Of a stretch of 24,790 nucleotides of DNA, positions 15,397 through 22,700 are shown piece after piece. The position numbers and the translations under genes are program-made. The stretch covers positions 1 to 24,790 of the forward strand of contig CAZQCI010000023.1 of NCBI GenBank assembly GCA_964592255.1. The letters are read 5' to 3'. Position 1 is the stretch's first letter; each line of letters starts with the position of its first letter. The notes below the pieces were generated by a model. It had not been told where the DNA came from. It saw nothing but the letters and a program-made list of their open reading frames with translations, and did not search any database. Origin of the DNA: CAZQCI01 sp964592255 (GTDB lineage: Bacteria > UBA10199 > SBBF01).

Positions 15397-16644
15397 TTAC
15401 AAATCCCCACTGTTTGCTTCATCGTAGGTTAAATGAATCACCGCAACAATAAGGGCACCTTCAATGCCTGTATTAGCAGCTGTCACAACAGCTTGTTGGG
15501 AATTGGAAACAACGGCGGTGGCAATCAAGGTTAAATCGGTATCACTATCGGCAACATCTTCTCCTATTTTTCCGGATCCGGTCCAGGTTCCAAAAGTATC
15601 ACAACCAGCGCTCGCGGGAGTTACTTCTCCCGTGGTCAAGGTCATGGGATCCACGTTCAAAATACCGGTGTAAACAGAAAGCAACACACCGGAGTCTTCA
15701 CTGGAATCAGCACACGTAAAGCTACCTGTTGAGGAATCGATAGGGCAAAGCGATTGTGTTGCTTCTTCCAAGGCCACATCAACTTTAGGAACGGGCTTAC
15801 CTCCTGGAACCTCAATATCAAAAGGTGGAACAGATGGAAGAAGGTCGGCATCATCTCCAGCATCAATAATTGTATAGCCTGTTTTTTTCTGGGAAGTATA
15901 AAAAATAAAAGTGGTAGGATTATCAGAAACCCCCTGCACTTCACCCGTTAAGTTAACCACATTAAAAGCATACGGGTCTGAAGCAACACTTTCATCTTGC
16001 AATGGTTCACTTGATTTCTGATCGGAAGGAATAGCCTTATCATCGCATAAATAAAAATCGATATCTCCAAAACCATCCCCATCACTATCAACAGCGTTAT
16101 AAACATACTTATGGTCTGGGTTTACCTTACAATCGGTACAAATACCTTCCACGTATCCTTGCAGTTGGATAAGCATGGTTTTGGAAGGATTATCAAAAAC
16201 AATCATCAACGTCGCCTGAAACGGTTTGTCGACAGCTTCCATGGCTTGCTTGGCCTTATAGGTTACGGTAATCATCAAAGGATAACTGGACGTCGCTGAA
16301 CCAGTGGCACCACTATTACTGGCCGAGGGGCTTACATTAATATCTTCAAAAATTTCATTGGCTGAACCCGATTCGTTTTCGGTGACTTCGCCGTTGGTGG
16401 TGACTTTTTCTATTTTAAAATATTTGTAATCCCCCGATTGGTCTAAACCCATCCAGGCAATGTGACTTTTAGAGTCGACATTTAAAGCAATAGTTTTAGT
16501 GGTTTTACTGTTGAGTTCTGCAATGAAAGGCCCAGGCAAAAATTTCTCCGTATTTTGAGAGCTCCCGCTACATGAAGAAAAAGTCCATCCCAATAGGAGA
16601 AAAACGCCATACTTAAGAAAAGAATATCGTATTTGAGTCATCAT
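15397..16644 (-). CDS. Secreted lipoprotein of unknown function
   Basis: A 415-residue protein if started at the ATG 16642-16644. The frame is open eight codons further to a TTG, but the tandem ATG ATG gives the better signal peptide. Basic residues and a hydrophobic stretch (YGVFLLLGWTFSSC) end in a lipobox with Cys25, so it should be lipidated and anchored in the envelope. Residues ~45-165 form a beta-rich domain, followed by a Cys pair in GICTDCKVNPDH. DSDGDGFGDID at ~186-196 is a calcium-binding loop like those of thrombospondin type 3 or EF-hand repeats. The C-terminal ~200 residues are beta-rich and acidic with paired cysteines. No enzyme motif is visible. It lies 110 bases behind the giant gene on the same strand, so the two may be co-expressed. 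Confidence 0.8.
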   Translation of the reverse strand: MMTQIRYSFLKYGVFLLLGWTFSSCSGSSQNTEKFLPGPFIAELNSKTTKTIALNVDSKSHIAWMGLDQSGDYKYFKIEKVTTNGEVTENESGSANEIFEDINVSPSASNSGATGSATSSYPLMITVTYKAKQAMEAVDKPFQATLMIVFDNPSKTMLIQLQGYVEGICTDCKVNPDHKYVYNAVDSDGDGFGDIDFYLCDDKAIPSDQKSSEPLQDESVASDPYAFNVVNLTGEVQGVSDNPTTFIFYTSQKKTGYTIIDAGDDADLLPSVPPFDIEVPGGKPVPKVDVALEEATQSLCPIDSSTGSFTCADSSEDSGVLLSVYTGILNVDPMTLTTGEVTPASAGCDTFGTWTGSGKIGEDVADSDTDLTLIATAVVSNSQQAVVTAANTGIEGALIVAVIHLTYDEANSGDL

Positions 16645-16754
16645 GGGTTTCAGCTTTATTATCGGCAAATAATTAAATTTGTTGCGTCACGATGAAGCTT
16701 TCTTTCAAGCTCCTATAATATCCCTATGGGAAATCAATACGCAGCGCGTCATGA

Positions 16755-19700
16755 TTATCTGCCAACACTAACCGTATTCACCCCACCACTCAACGCTGAG
16801 AGAGAAACCGCCATGGATCCAGAGGCCGCATCCAGATTTGAATCCAAACCAGGTACAGCTTGAGTTTCATCCTCAACTACGGAAGCCTGACTCGTCATGG
16901 CAAACCACAGGTTCAAGAAAATCGCCTGGTTTGCCGTAGCCGCATTCAACAAGTCCTGCAATTGGTCACAAGCCAGTTCACTGGTAAAAGCAGGATCTTG
17001 CAACTGACTCATCATGTTCGTCCATTGATGTGTTGTTGTCATCTCTGAAGATCTTTGAGAAAGAATGGAGACAAGTTCTTCTAAAAGCTGTTGCTGTCTG
17101 GAATCCGTTAAGTCTGCAGAGACTGTTGCAAACGAGACTGAACCTGAAGTTGGAGACCCTGTCGATAATTGGGCCGTCTTTAACCCGCCACTTCCCGTAC
17201 CAGAACTGCCTCCACCTGCTTTTTCAAGAGGATCCAACCAGCGCGAAACGGCATGACTTCGTAACCAACGACTTACAGGATGACTTTCATTGACGTCATA
17301 ATCATTTTCTTTAATCTTTGCCAAAACGGTTTTCTCCGACAAACCTACCGCCGGACGACTGAGAACATTTAAAAAGCGATCACGATACTCTGCCGGCACA
17401 TGACCTACTTCCAAACTAAAATTACGATAATCAGCCAGTTGATCTTTAGTTCCTTTTTGAACCGCCAAACTCACAATCTCCGACATCGCTCGACGCCTTA
17501 AACCGATATCAACATCTTGTTGCACAGTTAAACCCAGGATGGATTCCGAAAGTAAGCTCGCCAAATTTTCTCGTCTGCCGGAATACACAAAACTAGCCGC
17601 CTTCATCAAATTTTCTACAAAAGAGGCCTGAGCCGTCTCATCCACCTCAGAAGTCACATACATCTGCAACCCCAACAACATCACATGCCCAAATGCTGTG
17701 TGATGTACCGGATTTTTTTCAAAAGCCGATAAGGCTTTAGCCGTGGGGCTTTCGGGGAAATAGGTTTGAATAAAACCCGAAAACCAGGTATTGAGGGAGT
17801 CTATCTCATTTCCCAAAATACGGCTTACCCGTTCAGCATCTCCAACCTCTTGCCGATCTGACAATTTTTGACTGGCTGCTTTTTCCGACGGGAAAAGATA
17901 TTGGTCGTGATCTTTTGGGATAGCCCGATAGTGAACCGTTTCCACACTAACATGATGGCCCAAGAAATTATGGGTTTCTGGATCCGGCTTTAAATCAACG
18001 GTAAAATATCGCGTCTGTCCTACCGCTTTTGTTAACGAAGGAGGAAGATGCCGTAAATAAATGCGAATAGAACCCGCCTCCAAACCTTCATCCTGTGTCA
18101 CCACTTCCGTTTTTACAAAATTTGGATCAAACGAATCCAGTTTTTCATCCTGCCAGCTATCATCTATCACGTGGAGTATCTGACCTTGCGCATCCAACAA
18201 AATATCAAAATGAATTTCAGTGTCTTCCGGCTGGGTCAGCTTGAAAAAATAACGGTAGATATGAGACCCTGCTGGAAAAGCAGAAATACTATCTGCGTAT
18301 TCTCCCGACACATCTTGAATACGTCCATTGCCGAATGTAGGAACTGTCGATCTCAAACGAGCCACATCAAAACGCATCGGCCATTGGGGAGGTGCATAAA
18401 AAGCATCAAGGCCTGATTCAAATCCGCGCAGCAATGAAACTTGCGGCTCCCCTTCGTGGTCGGGAGTATTGTTAAACTTAACCAGATAACGCCGGTACCT
18501 CTCCGTGGGATGTACCAAAATCAACGTATCACCACGCCCTTTGTATACTTTAAAGTTTTCCGTAATCCATTCTCCCGGATTCCCAGGAACTAGATTGCCG
18601 GGCACCGGATTGCCGGAATAATCTTCGCGATAACTAACGGTCATTTCCCCATTAACCGCCACTGGAATGCTATCCAACTGCCCGCCCCCCGTTTCGGATA
18701 AGTGTGGAAGAGCATATTGAAGACGCAGATGTTTCCCAGTGGGCATACCGGAAGAATCATGTTCGCTCAGAGTCCAACGATAAAGAATATCCCCTGCATG
18801 ATCGGTCAATTCCGGGGCTCCTGATACTTTAAAACTTTCTTTCGACTCAGTCACACGGTCTGCCAAATTATGCAAACGCCGATGAGCTATCTTTTGCCGT
18901 CGCCCAGGGGTTGACCAAAGAGTTTCGTCTGCCGATTGAGAACTTGCATCGTAGAAAGCAAATAGAGAATCCGTTGAGATTTTTCCTTCTTGAGAATCAT
19001 TTTTATCTTGGGAAGAAATCCACTTCAAACTTCTAACCATCACATCCGAACCACCTTCTAAAGGAGCAAAAATTTTAAGAATCTGATCTGTAGAATCACT
19101 TCGTTGATACGTTGCCGGGGCCTGAAGCTGAACATAATGTCCTGTTTGTGGGTCAATACCCACAAAACGAATATTCATAGCCTCCGCACGACGACCATTA
19201 GGATCCAACACCCATGTTGGCAAAGAAGCACTACGCAGCCCTTGATGAGGTTGTACCCACACCTGCATAAAAACACCGTGGCCGTTGGTTAACCACAAAG
19301 GAGTCGGATGAATTTTGGGGACTTCCCTCTTGCGATCTTGATATGCGGGATATTGCGCCAGCAGAACTTGTAATTCTTCCTGCGCTTTGTGAAAGGCTTC
19401 AATACTTTCGGGTAATAATTGAAAATCGCTTCCACCTTCAGACAACCACGTTGTCATCAGCTGGGACGCCTCTGTACCAGGTTCAACGGATTGCAAATGA
19501 TGCCAATCCCGCTCATCCACCAAGTAAGGCAGAAGCGCTTGGTCGGCATGAGGAATGTCTCCTTGAATGTCAATGGGCTTACCTAAAAGCTGTGAGGTAT
19601 TGAGTTGAGATAAAAGATAACGTCCGATGTCCCGATCTGGATCGTAAGTTCCGGCATGACCCGGCATTTCAAAAACATCGCCCACCCAACCCTCACGATA

Positions 19701-22700
19701 CAACCAGTCCGGTGTGGGCGGAGTCTCATTCAGAGACGCATAGGGCATTTCCACAAAATAAGGTTTGCCTCCCGGTAAAATGGTTCCTCGAAAAACTTTG
19801 GGCACCTCTCCGTGAGCTACATCCATTTGTACAAAGACTAAATCATTGCCGCCCGCTCGACGATAACCTTGAAATACTCCGCTAAAAGTGGATCTATCCC
19901 CTTCCCCCAAAGTAATTTCCGTTCTTCCCTCTTCAAAAGACAAGGCATCATCTTGTGTAAGACCCGTGAGCCTGAGCCAAGATTCAGAATGATCTACCGA
20001 AACAACTTGAATAGTAGTTAAACCAATATCATCAGTACTCCACTGAGAATTGATTCCATAACGTTCCCCTTGATTTTTTAAATCCACCAAACCGGCCGCT
20101 TGAGCATACAGATAATCCCTAAACTGGGAGAGCACCTCGCGCTGGGTCCGAATCAACTGGGCACGATCCAAGCCGGTGACAGGATGAAACACAAAAAATC
20201 CCGCTGTACCTGGAACCGGCAACGAATACAGACGAGTGCTTCCCGGTGGCACGGGCACCAACTGATGGGTCAGTGGGCCCATCTGATAATAAAAAGTCCG
20301 GCGCGTCTCTCCATTCCAATGGGCATGATAATCATCTTTCTTATACTGCCCTTCCGTCCCCAAAGGCCTCCAACGTAAAGGAATCTGTGCATCTGGATTG
20401 TAAACAAAATCTCCTTCAAACATCACGGGAGAAGAATGCCCCACCAGTTGAATGGAAAGGGTTCTCTCTTCCTCTGACAAGGTGTTTCCAGAGGCATTGG
20501 CACGCTCCACCTTGGAAACCATGGCCATCATTCGACTCATCGAATCGAGTGTAGGAAACAATACCTCACCGGGAGAAAGATTTTTAAGAAGCGAATCCAG
20601 ATCGGAGCCAGTGTCTCTGGCCCGTTCTATATCCACAGGAAGGCTTGGATTAACTTGTCGGGGACGATTTCCAAAAAGAGTTTTGGGAATGTGTATTTTT
20701 TCTTCTTCCGTCAAAGGGCTTAAATCCCTCGGCACAATCGGTTCAATCAATTTGATGACTGATATTTGTTGCCCCACACACCGCAGACGATATTCTACTT
20801 TTTTATCATCCTGCCGAACCCACACACGCAGGGAGTCGCCATTTTTTAAACCCTCCCTCGGCAGATTTGTGGTGGACAAACTTCCTTCCCCTACCCAAAC
20901 TAAACCTTTAAAAAGATAACCTTGGGGAGTTGCCATACCAACCCATCGCAAATCTTCAAAAGCCCCTTCATTTAAAGAACTGCTACATTCAAAATTTTCT
21001 CCTGATAAACTCAATTGAAGACGACTGTCTATTTCTCCAAAAGAAGGAATTGATGTCTTCACGTCCCACCCACGCGACCAAGGCGAAGACACAGTCAACG
21101 GCTGACTCAAAAGATGGGCCACTTCAGTACCAACAAGATAATCCACAGAAGAAATCAAAACTCCCTTATTCGTTTTCTGCCAAACGATGCGAACATTTCC
21201 TTTTTCTATAGGAAGAATCAGTGTAGAGACTTGAACTTGATTGGTGGAAATATCGTGAGCGCTTGCCACTGGTGAAATCGTAGCCGCATAAACCCGACGC
21301 TCTAAATATTTTTGGAAACGATTCTGCCAAATCAGTTCAATGGACTCATTCCATCTGTGAATTGCCTTGCTATCAAACGCAAAAACCTCTTTTTGCCCCC
21401 CCAAATTCCAAGTGGCTTCTTCAATTTTAAAGCCATCAGAATTTTCCACTTTTATTTTTAAATGGATCGTCTCGCCACTGGCTAATTTATAATCACGTGT
21501 TTCGGAATAAGATCCGCTTATGGAATAATCATAAGGGCCATAGGCAGAGGTTGAACCAATTTGTCGAGACCGGGAAATAGTTAAGGCATAATCGCGTCTG
21601 AGTGCTAACGATTCATCACTCTCTCTCGGGGTAACATTATTCCAAGTCAAGGTATGACTCGGCTTGGACCTCCAAACCAATAAGCCATTATTCCAACCTT
21701 CTCCTTGTTTTTGTTCAAACCATTTCCAAGAATCTGTAGCAGGATTCTTCTGACGACTATGAGTTCCCTGCCAAGCCATTTCCATCTCCAACAATTCAGC
21801 ATCCACAGCATGCGTTTGCAATATTACATCAACCTGAGAGCCATCTGGAAAAGTATGGGTAAGCAAAAAAGGCTCGTGGGGATCCGGTTGAAGATCCCCC
21901 TCTTCCGCATTCAAAACAGTTTCTTCCACTTGAGGAGAACGAGACACAAGTCTTTCTTGCGCCTCTGTTGCTGCCTGAATAAAATCAATCAACACCTCAT
22001 CGGGAGTATCCTCCTTACGCGCAACCGTGAGATGCCACGAGCCAAGTTGAAAAGAAATTTCGGCGTTATACGTACCAAGAGCAACAGCAACACCACGACC
22101 TGTGTAACGCATTTCTGCCAACTCCTGGAGACGCACCCCTTCCGCACCACCGATCTTGGCGGCTAATCGATAGAGTAAATAACTAAGATCTTCTTCCGTT
22201 TTCCCGCTAACTGTAAGTGATTCAATTCTATCGCCCTGAGGAAGCTGACCCCCCACTGAAAAATAATCTCCAATTCTTAGAAAAACTCTTCCATCCACAA
22301 GGGAAAACTGACCGACTGTTTCTCCTTCTTCCAATAATTCATATCGATTACCGGCTATAAATTTCCTTCCTAAAACATACGAATAGGGAACGCCCTTATA
22401 AAATAGCGTCACCGTTGAGGAAGCCTCGATAGTTTCAGGAAGCTGCAGCGCATAATCCGGGTCATCCAACAGGTAATGCGCGGGAGACGGATAAGACACA
22501 GGAGCTCGCGTAACTTGTAATTGGATTCCTCCACTTTCCGGAGGAGCAGAAATTTCAACAAAACCCGCGTAAGCCGCCTCAACCGGATCGGCGTAAACCA
22601 CATCATTACCAGCAACTAAATTTTTTGGAGTAGGATCCGTGGGTTGAAAATAAGCCAGACGTTTTGCCTCCCGCATGGCATTATCAACGACTTGGTCCAG

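Noticed and set aside
16645..16754. Inverted repeat AGCTT/AAGCT behind the giant gene as a terminator
   Set aside because: The stem is only five base pairs and there is no T-run after it on the minus strand.
21705..22166. Plus-strand ORF of 153 codons and other plus-strand ORFs across 16860-23994
   Set aside because: All lie antisense to the giant frame, have no recognisable domain, promoter or Shine-Dalgarno, and look like shadows of one long coding frame.
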